A stretch of DNA of 64,000 nucleotides from Actinomycetales bacterium (GTDB lineage Bacteria > Actinomycetota > Actinomycetes > Actinomycetales > Dermatophilaceae), in NCBI GenBank assembly GCA_016710385.1, contig JADJVX010000018.1, positions 310,001 to 374,000 on the forward strand. The letters run 5' to 3'. Positions 28,604-36,683 of this stretch are shown piece by piece. Positions within the stretch are counted from its first letter, which is position 1, and the number at the start of each line of letters is the position of its first letter. A program made the translations under genes and the position numbers. A model generated the notes under the pieces. That model was not told the origin of the DNA, made no database searches, and saw only the letters and a program-made list of their open reading frames with translations.

Positions 28604-29794
28604 TCAGCCCAGCACCGAGCGGTAGACCTCCATGGTCTTGTCACCGATGCTCGCCCAGGAGAACTGCTCCACGGCGCGCCGACGACCGGCCAGCCCCATC
28701 TCGCGCGCCCGGGAGCGGTCGCGGACCGCGTCGGTCAGCGCGTCGGCGAGGTCGTGGACGAACCGGTCCGGGTCGACCGGGGTGCCCGTGCCGTCCTGGA
28801 CCTGGTCGATGGGCACCAACCAGCCGGTCTCGCCGGGCACGACCACTTCCGGGATGCCGCCGGTGGCCGTGGCGACGACTGGGAGTTCGCAGGCCATCGC
28901 TTCGAGATTGACGATGCCGAGGGGCTCGTAGACCGAGGGGCAGGCAAACACCGTCGAGGCGGTGAGCAGCGCGACAACTTCGTTGCGCGGCAACATCTGC
29001 GGGATCCACACCACACCCTCACGGGTGGTGCGCAGCTGCGCCAACAAGCCTTCGACCTCGGCCTGGATCTCGGGGGTGTCAGGCGCTCCGGCACAGAGGA
29101 CGACTTGGATCTCCTTGGGCAGCAACGCTGCTGCGCGCATGAGGTAGGGCAGACCCTTCTGGCGGGTGATTCGCCCGACGAAGATGACGGCCGGGCGATC
29201 GGGGTCCATACCGTGCTTGCGGCAGATGTCCGGGTCGCTGATCGGTTGCCACAGGTGCGAATCGATGCCGTTGTGAACGACCGCGACCTTGGCCGGGTCC
29301 AGCGAGGGGTAGGACCGCAGGATGTCCTGCCGCATGCCCGCACTCACGGCGATGACAGCCGCGGCACCCTCATATGCGGCGCGCTCGGCGAAGGACGACA
29401 CGCGGTAGCCGCCGCCGAGCTGCTCGGCCTTCCAGGGCCGCATCGGCTCGAGGCTGTGAGCCGTGACGATGTGGGGTGCCCCGGCAAGCAGTCCACCGAG
29501 GTGACCGCCCAGGTTGGCGTACCACGTGTGTGAGTGCACGATGTCGGCACCCTGGCAGTCCTGGGCGATCTGGACATCGACCCCGAGCGTCTGCAGGGCG
29601 GCGTTCGCACCGGCCAGTTGCGGCAGATCCGGGTATGCCGTCGTGCCCACTTCGTTCCGATCGGCACCGAAACACCGCACCTGGACGTCGACATCGCCTC
29701 GATCACGCAATGCCCTCACGAGCTCGGCGACATGCACCCCCGCTCCCCCGTAGACGGCCGGCGGATACTCCTTGCTGATGATGTCGATGCGCAC
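28604..29794 (-). CDS. glgA: Glycogen synthase, actinobacterial GlgA/GlgM type
   Basis: 396 aa GT4-family glycosyltransferase. Relatives in actinobacteria make alpha-maltose-1-phosphate from ADP-glucose and glucose-1-phosphate (GlgM), feeding the GlgE pathway, or elongate glycogen. KEYPPAVYGGAGVHVAEL at the N-terminus binds the sugar nucleotide; the C-terminal Rossmann domain shows FVGRITRQKGLPYL and the E-x7-E motif region PSVYEPLGIVNLEAMA. About 390 aa and the divergent pairing with glgC favour the GlgM type over classical 480-aa GlgA. GTG start with TAGTCT 6 nt upstream. Confidence 0.94.
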   Translation of the reverse strand: MRIDIISKEYPPAVYGGAGVHVAELVRALRDRGDVDVQVRCFGADRNEVGTTAYPDLPQLAGANAALQTLGVDVQIAQDCQGADIVHSHTWYANLGGHLGGLLAGAPHIVTAHSLEPMRPWKAEQLGGGYRVSSFAERAAYEGAAAVIAVSAGMRQDILRSYPSLDPAKVAVVHNGIDSHLWQPISDPDICRKHGMDPDRPAVIFVGRITRQKGLPYLMRAAALLPKEIQVVLCAGAPDTPEIQAEVEGLLAQLRTTREGVVWIPQMLPRNEVVALLTASTVFACPSVYEPLGIVNLEAMACELPVVATATGGIPEVVVPGETGWLVPIDQVQDGTGTPVDPDRFVHDLADALTDAVRDRSRAREMGLAGRRRAVEQFSWASIGDKTMEVYRSVLG

Positions 29795-29800
29795 AATGTG

Positions 29801-29849
29801 AGACTAGTCCGAAGGTCCCCGACGACGCACCGGTCAAAGGTTCTAGGGT
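29801..29849. promoter_or_regulatory. Divergent glgA/glgC promoter region
   Basis: TAGTCT (minus strand, 29801-29806) lies 6 nt before the glgA GTG; TAGGGT (plus strand, 29844-29849) lies 7 nt before the glgC ATG. Both genes could be leaderless and transcribed from one 62-bp gap. Confidence 0.5.
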
Positions 29850-29856
29850 GGGTGAC

Positions 29857-31110
29857 ATGGCCCGTCGCAGAACGAATCCCAAGGTCCTCGCCATCGTCCT
29901 GGCCGGCGGAGAGGGCAAGCGTCTGATGCCCCTCACCCGCGACCGCGCCAAACCCGCGGTGCCCTTCGGCGGGATCTATCGGCTCGTCGATTTCGCGCTC
30001 TCCAACGTCGTCAACTCCGGCTACCTCAAGGTCGTCGTGCTCACCCAGTACAAGTCGCACAGCCTTGACAAGCACGTGACGAAGACGTGGCGGATGTCGA
30101 CGATGCTCGGCAACTATGTCGCTCCCGTCCCGGCCCAACAGCGCGTCGACAAGAACTGGTATCTGGGCAGCGCCGACGCGATCTTCCAATCGCTCAACCT
30201 CATCGATGACGAGCGTCCCGAGATCGTCGTCGTCGTCGGGGCCGACCACGTCTACCGGATGGACTTCTCCCAGATGGTCGCCCAGCACATCGAGACCGGT
30301 GCGGGGCTCACGGTGGCGGCGATCCGGCAGCCAATCCACCTGGCCGACCAGTTCGGCGTCATCGAGGTCGACGAGAGCGACCCGATGAAGATCGGCGCCT
30401 TCCGCGAGAAGCCTGCCGACCCCAAGGGGCTGCCGGACAGCCCACACGAGGTGCTCGCCTCGATGGGCAACTACGTGTTCACGACCGACGCCCTGGTCAA
30501 CGCGGTGACCGAGGACCACGACACCGACGGCAGCAAGCACGACATGGGCGGGGACATCGTGCCGCGCTTCGTCGCGGCCGGCGACGCCTACGTCTACGAC
30601 TTCAAGGACAACGACGTGCCTGGCGCGACCGAACGCGATCGCGGCTACTGGCGCGATGTCGGGACGCTGGACTCCTACTACGACGCACACATGGACCTCA
30701 TCTCGGTCCACCCGGTCTTCAACCTCTACAACTACGACTGGATGATCTACACGAACGCACCGGCCTATCCCCCGGCCAAGTTCGTCCACGGGTCACACGA
30801 CCGGGTCGGTGAGGCGCTGTCCTCGGCCGTCTCCCCCGGCGTGGTCATCTCGGGAGCTCAGGTCAACCACTCGGTGCTCTCGCCCCGGGTCAAGGTCCAT
30901 AGTTATGCGACGATCGCCGACTCGGTGCTCCTGGACTCCGTCGAAGTCTCCCGGTATGCCGTCATCCGACGCGCCATCATCGACAAGGGCGTGTTCATCC
31001 CCGAATACGCGCGGATCGGGGTCGACCACGAGCACGACCGGGCCCGTGGCTTCCACGTCACCGAGAACGGTGTGACGGTCATCGGCAAGGGCCAGCACGT
31101 CCCCCTGTGA
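29857..31110 (+). CDS. glgC: Glucose-1-phosphate adenylyltransferase
   Basis: 417 aa. Makes ADP-glucose from glucose-1-phosphate and ATP, supplying the adjacent glgA product. N-terminal nucleotidyltransferase: VLAIVLAGGEGKRLMPLT, KPAVPFGGIYRLVDFALSN, the VVVVGADHVYRMD metal Asp and the glucose-1-phosphate site FREKPADP; the C-terminal left-handed beta helix includes SVLSPRVKVHSYATIADSVL. The ATG at 29857 is preferred over an upstream GTG. The last bases GTGA overlap the start of the next gene. A dispersed-motif copy codes for Arg-Tyr-Ala-Val near the end. Confidence 0.96.
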   Translation: MARRRTNPKVLAIVLAGGEGKRLMPLTRDRAKPAVPFGGIYRLVDFALSNVVNSGYLKVVVLTQYKSHSLDKHVTKTWRMSTMLGNYVAPVPAQQRVDKNWYLGSADAIFQSLNLIDDERPEIVVVVGADHVYRMDFSQMVAQHIETGAGLTVAAIRQPIHLADQFGVIEVDESDPMKIGAFREKPADPKGLPDSPHEVLASMGNYVFTTDALVNAVTEDHDTDGSKHDMGGDIVPRFVAAGDAYVYDFKDNDVPGATERDRGYWRDVGTLDSYYDAHMDLISVHPVFNLYNYDWMIYTNAPAYPPAKFVHGSHDRVGEALSSAVSPGVVISGAQVNHSVLSPRVKVHSYATIADSVLLDSVEVSRYAVIRRAIIDKGVFIPEYARIGVDHEHDRARGFHVTENGVTVIGKGQHVPL

Positions 31111-31970
31111 TCCTCGCTGACGGCATACCTGCCCTCCCGGCCAGTAGCGGCGACCCCCGTCCGGCGCGGGTCGCCGTGCAGGTCGCTCCGCAACATGCTC
31201 CGTATGCCGTGCTCCGCGACACGGTCGTGGCGCTCGAAGGTCTCGGCGTCGACGTCGTCCTCACGTGGGACCACTTCTTCCCCCTGTCGGGCGACCCCGA
31301 CGGATCACACTTCGAGTGCTGGAGCCTGCTCGCCGGCTGGGCCGAGGCCACCGAGCGCGTGCAGCTCGGCCCGCTGGTGGCCTGCACGGCCTTCCGCAAC
31401 CCCGACCTGCACGCCGATATCGCCCGCACCGTTGACCACATCAGCGCTGGACGGGTGATCTTCGGCATCGGCGCCGGCTGGTTCGAGCGCGACTTCACGG
31501 CATACGAGATCGAATTCGGCACGGCTGGAAGCCGATTGGACGCACTGGCGGCCGATCTGCCGCGCATTCGGGCGCGCTGGGATGCTCTGGTGCCCAGGCC
31601 CGCCGGAGGGCTGCCGATTCTCGTCGGCGGCGGTGGGGAGCGCAAGACGCTTCGGATCGCCGCCGAACACGCGGACATCTGGCACGGTTTCGGCGACCCG
31701 GCAACCATCGCGCACAAGCACCGCGTCCTCGACCAATGGTGTGCCCAGATCGGCCGTGACCCGCTCACGATCGAGCGTTCGGCGGGGGTCGCCTATACCC
31801 CGGCCCGACTGCCGGAGCGATCTGACCTCGATTTCGCCGGACAGGCCCAGGCGCTCTTCGAGGTCGGGACCCGACTGTTCACGCTCAGCCTCACCACGCC
31901 GCCGTACGACTTCGGGCCGGTGCGCGAGGTGCTGGCCTGGCGGGATGGGGTCAACGCCGGCCGGGTGTGA
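31107..31970 (+). CDS. LLM-class F420-dependent oxidoreductase coupled to glgC
   Basis: 287 aa. Luciferase-like barrel: VLTWDHFFPLSGDPDGSHFE, the RVQLGPLVACTAFRNPDLHADIARTVDHISAGR block and FGIGAGWFERDF are characteristic of the F420-binding branch. The GTG start overlaps the glgC stop (GTGA), so the two are translationally coupled, an uncommon partnership that may only reflect compact packing. Substrate unknown. Three dispersed-motif copies lie in the coding sequence. Followed by a large hairpin. Confidence 0.9.
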   Translation: MILADGIPALPASSGDPRPARVAVQVAPQHAPYAVLRDTVVALEGLGVDVVLTWDHFFPLSGDPDGSHFECWSLLAGWAEATERVQLGPLVACTAFRNPDLHADIARTVDHISAGRVIFGIGAGWFERDFTAYEIEFGTAGSRLDALAADLPRIRARWDALVPRPAGGLPILVGGGGERKTLRIAAEHADIWHGFGDPATIAHKHRVLDQWCAQIGRDPLTIERSAGVAYTPARLPERSDLDFAGQAQALFEVGTRLFTLSLTTPPYDFGPVREVLAWRDGVNAGRV

Positions 31971-31991
31971 TAAGCCCGCCGATGAGCCGAA

Positions 31992-32040
31992 CTGACGCGT
32001 TGTGCTGCTTGGTTCGGCGCGAAGCAGCCACACGCGTCAG
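31992..32040 (+). terminator. Large hairpin after the LLM gene and before serB
   Basis: CTGACGCGT pairs with ACGCGTCAG, continued inward by GTG/CAC and CTGCTT/AAGCAG with one bulge on each side (T32001, C32028), leaving an 11-nt loop: 18 bp in all. No T-tract. It begins about 20 nt after a stop codon; a terminator or mRNA-stability element is likely. The other 170 bases before serB show no gene. Confidence 0.7.
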
Positions 32041-32211
32041 GTTGGCCGACGCCTGCCGAACCCGGTCTCCGTCGAAGGGGTTGTGCAAGAGATGCCCCCG
32101 GCCCGTGGGTTGCACGCGTGGGTGGGCCCTGCTCCCCGGACGCGTTCCCGCGAGCGTGCCATGCAGCAGGGGGTGGTCCGGATGTCGGCTCGGTGGTTCT
32201 ACTCTGGCGGG

Positions 32212-33471
32212 GTGACCGACGGACCCGAGACGCTGCGCATCACCCTCACCGGCGACGACCGTCCCGGAGTCACCAGCGCCTTGCTACAGGCCGTCGCGCC
32301 CCTCGGTGCCGATGTGCTCGATCTCGAACAGATCGTCGTCCGCGACCACCTCACGCTCACCTTGCTGTTGCGCACGGCGGGCGAGGCCGACTCCGCCGCC
32401 GCCTCGGCTGATTCCGCCACTGCCGGCACAGCGCGGGAACTACGCGGGGCGGTGCAGGTAGTTGCCGATCGCCTCGGGATGCGCGCCAAGGTCCGCGAGG
32501 GCGTCGGGGACAGCCACGAGCGACCGGCCGGCCGGGCGCATGTCGTGGTCCTCGGCCGGCCGCTGGGGGCCGGTTCCTTGGGTGCCGTCACCGCCCGAAT
32601 CGCCGCCCATGGGGCCAATATCGACCGGATCCGACGACTCTCCCACTACCCCGTGACAACGCTGGAGTTTGACGTGTCCGGGGCTGACGTTCCTGCGCTG
32701 CGAGTGGAGTTGGCCGCGGTCGCAGCGGCCGAGCGCGTCGATGTCGCCGTCGCGCCGGCCGGGCTGGCCCGGTTGGGCGCCCGGCTAGTCGTCATGGATG
32801 TCGACTCGACGTTCATCCAGCAGGAGGTCATCGAACTGCTCGCTGCCAAGTGCGGCCGCGAGGCAGAAGTCGCCGCCGTAACCGAGCGGGCGATGCGGGG
32901 CGAGCTCGACTTCGCCGCCTCGCTGCGTGAGCGGGTGGCCGTGTTGGCCGGGCTCGACGCGAGCGTTCTGGATGCCGTGCGTGCGCAGATCATCCTCACC
33001 CCGGGGGCCCGCACTCTGGTGCGCACACTTAAGCGGCTTGGCGACACCATCGCGCTGGTTTCCGGCGGCTTCATCGAGATCGTCGGCCCTATCGCCGCTG
33101 ACCTCGGCATCGACCACGCCTTGGCCAACCGCCTCGAGGTGCGCGACGGCAGGCTCACCGGTCGGGTCGAGGGCGAAATCGTCGATCGGGCGGGCAAAGC
33201 GAGGGCGCTGCGTCGCTTCGCTGCCGAGGCGGGCCTGCCGCTGTCTCGCACAGTAGCTATCGGTGACGGCGCCAACGACCTCGACATGCTCGAGGCGGCT
33301 GGTCTCGGGGTGGCCTTCAACGCCAAGCCCCTCGTGCGAGCTCAGGCCGACACTGCCGTCAACGTCCCCTACCTTGACACGGTGCTCTTCCTGCTGGGGA
33401 TCACTCGAGAAGATGTCGAGGAAGCCGACGCGCTCGACGGCATACCGACTCCTGCCCCGCACCTGTCCTGA
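32212..33471 (+). CDS. serB: Phosphoserine phosphatase with N-terminal ACT domains
   Basis: About 419 aa. Last step of serine biosynthesis: removes phosphate from O-phosphoserine. The N-terminal 190 residues form two ACT-type regulatory domains (ITLTGDDRPGVTSALLQAV; HVVVLGRPLGAGSLGAVTARI), expected to bind serine or another amino acid. The HAD catalytic domain begins VVMDVDSTFIQQEVIELLA, with VSGGFIEIV and GDGANDLDMLEAAGLGVAF later. GTG at 32212 fits the first ACT strand; TACTCT lies 7 nt upstream and no good Shine-Dalgarno is present. Upstream in-frame codons to 32002 code for non-conserved sequence and are excluded. Confidence 0.94.
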   Translation: MTDGPETLRITLTGDDRPGVTSALLQAVAPLGADVLDLEQIVVRDHLTLTLLLRTAGEADSAAASADSATAGTARELRGAVQVVADRLGMRAKVREGVGDSHERPAGRAHVVVLGRPLGAGSLGAVTARIAAHGANIDRIRRLSHYPVTTLEFDVSGADVPALRVELAAVAAAERVDVAVAPAGLARLGARLVVMDVDSTFIQQEVIELLAAKCGREAEVAAVTERAMRGELDFAASLRERVAVLAGLDASVLDAVRAQIILTPGARTLVRTLKRLGDTIALVSGGFIEIVGPIAADLGIDHALANRLEVRDGRLTGRVEGEIVDRAGKARALRRFAAEAGLPLSRTVAIGDGANDLDMLEAAGLGVAFNAKPLVRAQADTAVNVPYLDTVLFLLGITREDVEEADALDGIPTPAPHLS

Positions 33472-33475
33472 ACCA

Positions 33476-33489
33476 CGCCAACCTTGGCG
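33476..33489. terminator. Short hairpin between serB and fabI
   Basis: CGCCAA-CC-TTGGCG, 6-bp stem, between convergent genes; weak. Confidence 0.35.
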
Positions 33490-33506
33490 CGCTGCGCTCG
33501 ATCGGG

Positions 33507-34268
33507 TCAGCAGCCCATCGCGTGCACGCCGCCGTCGACGTGGACGATTTCTCCGGTGGTGGCCGGGAACCAATCCGAGAGCAACGCCGCGCACGCCTTG
33601 GCGGTCGGGACCGGGTCCGAGACGTTCCACCCCAGCGGCGCGCGAGTGTCCCATTGCGCTTCGAAGACCTCGAAGCCGGGGATGGACTTGGCGGCCGTCG
33701 TGCGGATCGGTCCGGCTGCCACGAGATTGCAGCGGATCCCCTTGGGCCCAAGGTCGCGGGCGCAGTAGCGGTTGGTCGACTCGAAGGCCGCCTTGGCCAC
33801 GCCCATCCAGTCATAGACCGGCCAGGCGAAGCTCGCATCAAAAGTCAACCCGACGATCGACCCTCCGGTGCTCATCAGCGGCAGGGCGGCCACGGCAAGG
33901 GCCTTGAGGCTGTACGCGCTGACATGGATAGCGGTGCTGACGTCCTCCCAGGTCGCGTCGAGGAAGGTAAACGCACCCTGGGGCGCGAAGCCGATCGAGT
34001 GCAGCACCCCGTCGAGGCGGTCGGTGTGCTCGCGCAACCGATCGGCAAGGGTGTCGAGGTGCTCTTGGTCGCTCACGTCGAGTTCCACGACGACGGGGGT
34101 CACCGGCAGTCGCCGCGCGATCGTCTGGGTGATCTTCATGGTGCGTCCGAACGACGTGAGGATGACCGTCGCGCCCTCTTCCTGCGCGATCTTGGCGACG
34201 TGGAAGGCGATCGAGGAGTCCATCAGGACGCCCGTCACGAGGAGGGTCTTGCCGTCGAACATGCCCAT
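33507..34268 (-). CDS. fabI: Enoyl-[acyl-carrier-protein] reductase (NADH), FabI/InhA type
   Basis: 253 aa. Reduces the enoyl-ACP double bond in type II fatty acid synthesis; target class of isoniazid and triclosan. FabI hallmarks: LVTGVLMDSSIAFHVAKIA (dinucleotide loop with the SSIA motif), LHSIGFAP, and the catalytic Tyr-x6-Lys in YDWMGVAKAAFES, followed by GIRCNLVAAGPIRTTAAKSIPGF. The wording is nearer InhA than E. coli FabI. Start MGMFDGK at 34268; the second ATG two codons on is possible. Downstream of fabG, as in the mycobacterial fabG1-inhA operon, with a tetranucleotide repeat in the 46-bp gap. Confidence 0.95.
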   Translation of the reverse strand: MGMFDGKTLLVTGVLMDSSIAFHVAKIAQEEGATVILTSFGRTMKITQTIARRLPVTPVVVELDVSDQEHLDTLADRLREHTDRLDGVLHSIGFAPQGAFTFLDATWEDVSTAIHVSAYSLKALAVAALPLMSTGGSIVGLTFDASFAWPVYDWMGVAKAAFESTNRYCARDLGPKGIRCNLVAAGPIRTTAAKSIPGFEVFEAQWDTRAPLGWNVSDPVPTAKACAALLSDWFPATTGEIVHVDGGVHAMGC

Positions 34269-34290
34269 GGCCGGCTCGCTTTCGTCGGTG

Positions 34291-34318
34291 TCGGTCGGTC
34301 GGTCAGTCAGTCGGTCAG
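34291..34318. repeat. Seven TCRG tetranucleotide repeats between fabG and fabI
   Basis: TCGG x3, TCAG x2, TCGG, TCAG in register; the last unit contains the fabG stop codon and the repeat ends about 22 nt before the fabI ATG. Such tracts can change length by slippage. Confidence 0.85.
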
Positions 34319-35043
34319 TGGCCCATGCCGAGGCCGCCGTCGACGGGCAGCACGGCACCGGTGACATAGGCGGCCTCCGCGGAGGCGAGGAAGCGCACCG
34401 CTGCGGCGACCTCCTCGGGCGCCGCGAAGCGCCCCGCCGGGATGGCCGAGAGGTATGCCGTGCGCCGCTCCTCTGGCAGCGCTGCAGTCATGTCGGTGTC
34501 GATGAAGCCCGGAGCCACGACGTTGGCCGTGATCCCCCGCCCGCCGAGTTCGCGGCTGATCGAGCGGGCCAGACCCACCAACGCCGCCTTGCTCGCGGCG
34601 TAGTTGGCCTGGCCCGGGGAGCCGTACAGACCCACCACACTGGAGACGAAGATCATCCGGCCGCGGCGCAGCCGGATCATCCCCTTGCTGGCTCGCCGGG
34701 CACAGCGAAAGGCGCCCGCAAGGTTGGTGTCGACGACGTCCTCGAACTCGGCGTCGCTCATCCGCATGAGCAGTTGGTCCTTGGTGATCCCCGCGTTGGC
34801 CACGAGGATCTCGACCGGGCCGCCCAGGAGGTGTTCAGCGGCAGCGAAGGCGGCGTCGACCGAGGCCGTGTCGGTGACTTCGCACGGCACCGCCTGCAGC
34901 CCCTCGGGCGCCTCACCGGAGCGAGTAGTGACCACGACCCGGTCTCCCGCCGCGGCCAATGACCTCGCGATGGCCAGGCCGATCCCGCGGTTGCCGCCGG
35001 TGACGAGCACCGCTCGTCCAGCTGGGGCCGGTGTCTGGGTCAT
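34315..35043 (-). CDS. fabG: 3-oxoacyl-[acyl-carrier-protein] reductase
   Basis: 242 aa short-chain dehydrogenase. NADPH-dependent reduction of 3-ketoacyl-ACP in fatty acid synthesis. VLVTGGNRGIGLAIARSL binds the cofactor, VANAGITKD is the NAG motif, and the catalytic Ser and Tyr-x3-Lys are in FVSSVVGLYG and GQANYAASKAAL; it ends GAVLPVDGGLGMGH. The NAGITKDQLLMRM segment is characteristic of FabG proper. A GGAAGGA Shine-Dalgarno lies about 11 nt before the ATG. First gene of fabG-fabI, divergent from the DUF3099 gene. Confidence 0.95.
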   Translation of the reverse strand: MTQTPAPAGRAVLVTGGNRGIGLAIARSLAAAGDRVVVTTRSGEAPEGLQAVPCEVTDTASVDAAFAAAEHLLGGPVEILVANAGITKDQLLMRMSDAEFEDVVDTNLAGAFRCARRASKGMIRLRRGRMIFVSSVVGLYGSPGQANYAASKAALVGLARSISRELGGRGITANVVAPGFIDTDMTAALPEERRTAYLSAIPAGRFAAPEEVAAAVRFLASAEAAYVTGAVLPVDGGLGMGH

Positions 35044-35183
35044 GGGCCGGTCGTCCTTCCGCTCGCGCTGTGTCCCGTGTGGGTGCCGCCGCACGGTCGA
35101 GCGGGGCGATGTCCGACCGACGCTACGGGTTACCCGCGCGTAGGACGTAACGGCGCACGGCATACGCGCGTAGTGTGGGAAAG

Positions 35184-35528
35184 GTGAGGCTGCGGCGGAA
35201 GGGACCCGAGCCGGTGGTGCACACCGTGACCACCGCGCCGATGTCGCTCGCCGAAGACAGCGACATGCGGATGCGTCGCTACCTGTTGACCATGGCGGTG
35301 CGCACGGCATGTTTCCTCCTCGCCGTCGTCACCGAGGGCTGGCTGCGCTGGACCTTCGTCGCGGGAGCCGCGATCTTGCCCTACATCGCCGTCGTGCTGG
35401 CCAACGCCGTCGGCCCGCGATGGGGCGCGCAGATCAGCGGGGCCGACCGGTTCACCGAAGCCGGACCTGGGCTGTCGGCCGCTTCTCAGTCGGCGGCCGT
35501 CGGTCCGAGCAGCCGCGCCCAGCACTGA
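35184..35528 (+). CDS. DUF3099-family membrane protein
   Basis: About 114 aa. Small actinobacterial membrane protein with two helices: MRRYLLTMAVRTACFLLAVV and WTFVAGAAILPYIAVVLANAVG, the pattern that defines DUF3099. The Arg-rich N-terminus should face the cytoplasm. Function unknown; commonly found beside fabG/fabI or moaA in actinobacteria. The GTG at 35184 is chosen because TAGTGT lies 7 nt upstream; an in-frame GTG at 35175 is the alternative. About 130 bp separate it from fabG. Confidence 0.85.
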   Translation: MRLRRKGPEPVVHTVTTAPMSLAEDSDMRMRRYLLTMAVRTACFLLAVVTEGWLRWTFVAGAAILPYIAVVLANAVGPRWGAQISGADRFTEAGPGLSAASQSAAVGPSSRAQH

Positions 35529-35558
35529 CGATCTCGTCACTGCCGATCCCGTCACTGA

Positions 35559-35594
35559 CGCTCGCGACACTCTCTCGACGCCGACGCGCGAGCG
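35559..35594. terminator. Terminator-like hairpin between the DUF3099 gene and moaA
   Basis: CGCTCGCG and CGCGAGCG, perfect 8-bp stem with a 20-nt loop, between convergent genes. Confidence 0.45.
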
Positions 35595-35619
35595 ACGGGA
35601 CGTGCTGCCCGTGGCTCGA

Positions 35620-36651
35620 TCAGCCGCCGATCGCCGACATCGGCCGATCCGGCTGGTGAAACCCCGGGCGGCCGATGCCGTGCCCGTGGGCCTTGCGCCA
35701 CATCTCTTCGCGGATGAGGTCGGCGAGCTCGGCGTCCGTCGCCCCGCAGCGCAGAGGTTCCCGCAGGTCGGTCTCGCGCTGCGAGAACAGGCAATTGCGC
35801 ACTTGACCGTCAGCGGTGAGACGGGTGCGGTCACAGTCGCCGCAGAACGGGGCGGACACGCTGGCAATGATGCCGACCGTCGTGGGCCCTCCGTTGACGA
35901 GATAGCGCTGGGCTGGGGCACTGCCGCGAGCCGACCCCGGCAACGGGGTGAGAGTGAAGCGCTCGGCCAGCCGCTCGAGGATCTCGGCAGCGGTCACCAT
36001 GACCGAGCGGTCCCATCCGTGCTGGGCGTCCAGCGGCATCTGCTCGATGAAACGCAGCTCGTAACCCCGCTCGAGGCACCAGGCCAACAGCTCGCACACC
36101 GCCTGGTCGTTCACCCCACGCATCGCCACAGCGTTGACCTTGACCGGCTGAAGTCCGGCTGCGGCTGCCGCTGCCAGCCCCGCGACGACGTCGTCGAGCC
36201 GGTCGCGGCGGGTGAGGGCGAGGAACTGCTCTGGGTCGACCGTGTCGAGCGAGACGTTGACCCGGTCGAGGCCCGCAGCGGCCAGAGGTGCGGCCAGGCG
36301 GTCCAACACGGCCCCATTGGTCGTCATCGCCAGCGTCGGCCGCGGGGTGATCTCTGCGAGAGCCTGGACCAGGTCGACGATGCTGGGCCGCAACAGCGGC
36401 TCGCCGCCGGTGAGCCGCACCTGGGTGACCCCGAGGCCGACGAAGACCCGCACGACGCGCACGAGTTCCTCGTCGCTGAGCAGCTCGGCGGAGGGCAGCC
36501 ACGGCAGCCCGTCGGCCGGCATGCAGTAGGTGCAGCGGAAGCTGCAGCGGTCGGTGACCGACACCCGCAGATCGCGGGCCAGCCTGCCGTAGGTGTCGAT
36601 GAGGGTGCCTCCGTCCGGAGGACGCAGCCTCGGGTCGGGGAGCCGGGTCAT
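35620..36651 (-). CDS. moaA: GTP 3',8-cyclase
   Basis: About 343 aa. Radical-SAM enzyme that starts molybdenum-cofactor synthesis by rearranging GTP. The N-terminal cluster motif is CSFRCTYCMP, with the SAM-site LTGGEPLLR after it; the second 4Fe-4S cluster, which binds GTP, is at FCGDCDRTRLTADG...NCLF; the protein ends in the essential Gly-Gly tail (SAIGG). ATG at 36651 has AAGG 9-10 nt upstream. No other moa gene is in the window, so the pathway is spread across the genome. Confidence 0.96.
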   Translation of the reverse strand: MTRLPDPRLRPPDGGTLIDTYGRLARDLRVSVTDRCSFRCTYCMPADGLPWLPSAELLSDEELVRVVRVFVGLGVTQVRLTGGEPLLRPSIVDLVQALAEITPRPTLAMTTNGAVLDRLAAPLAAAGLDRVNVSLDTVDPEQFLALTRRDRLDDVVAGLAAAAAAGLQPVKVNAVAMRGVNDQAVCELLAWCLERGYELRFIEQMPLDAQHGWDRSVMVTAAEILERLAERFTLTPLPGSARGSAPAQRYLVNGGPTTVGIIASVSAPFCGDCDRTRLTADGQVRNCLFSQRETDLREPLRCGATDAELADLIREEMWRKAHGHGIGRPGFHQPDRPMSAIGG

Positions 36652-36671
36652 GCGCGCCACCTTAACCCGGG

Positions 36672-36677
36672 TACGGT
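36672..36677 (+). promoter_or_regulatory. -10 element TACGGT, leaderless SURF1 gene
   Basis: TACGGT, 6-nt spacer, GTG at 36684. Confidence 0.45.
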
Positions 36678-36683
36678 GAGTCG

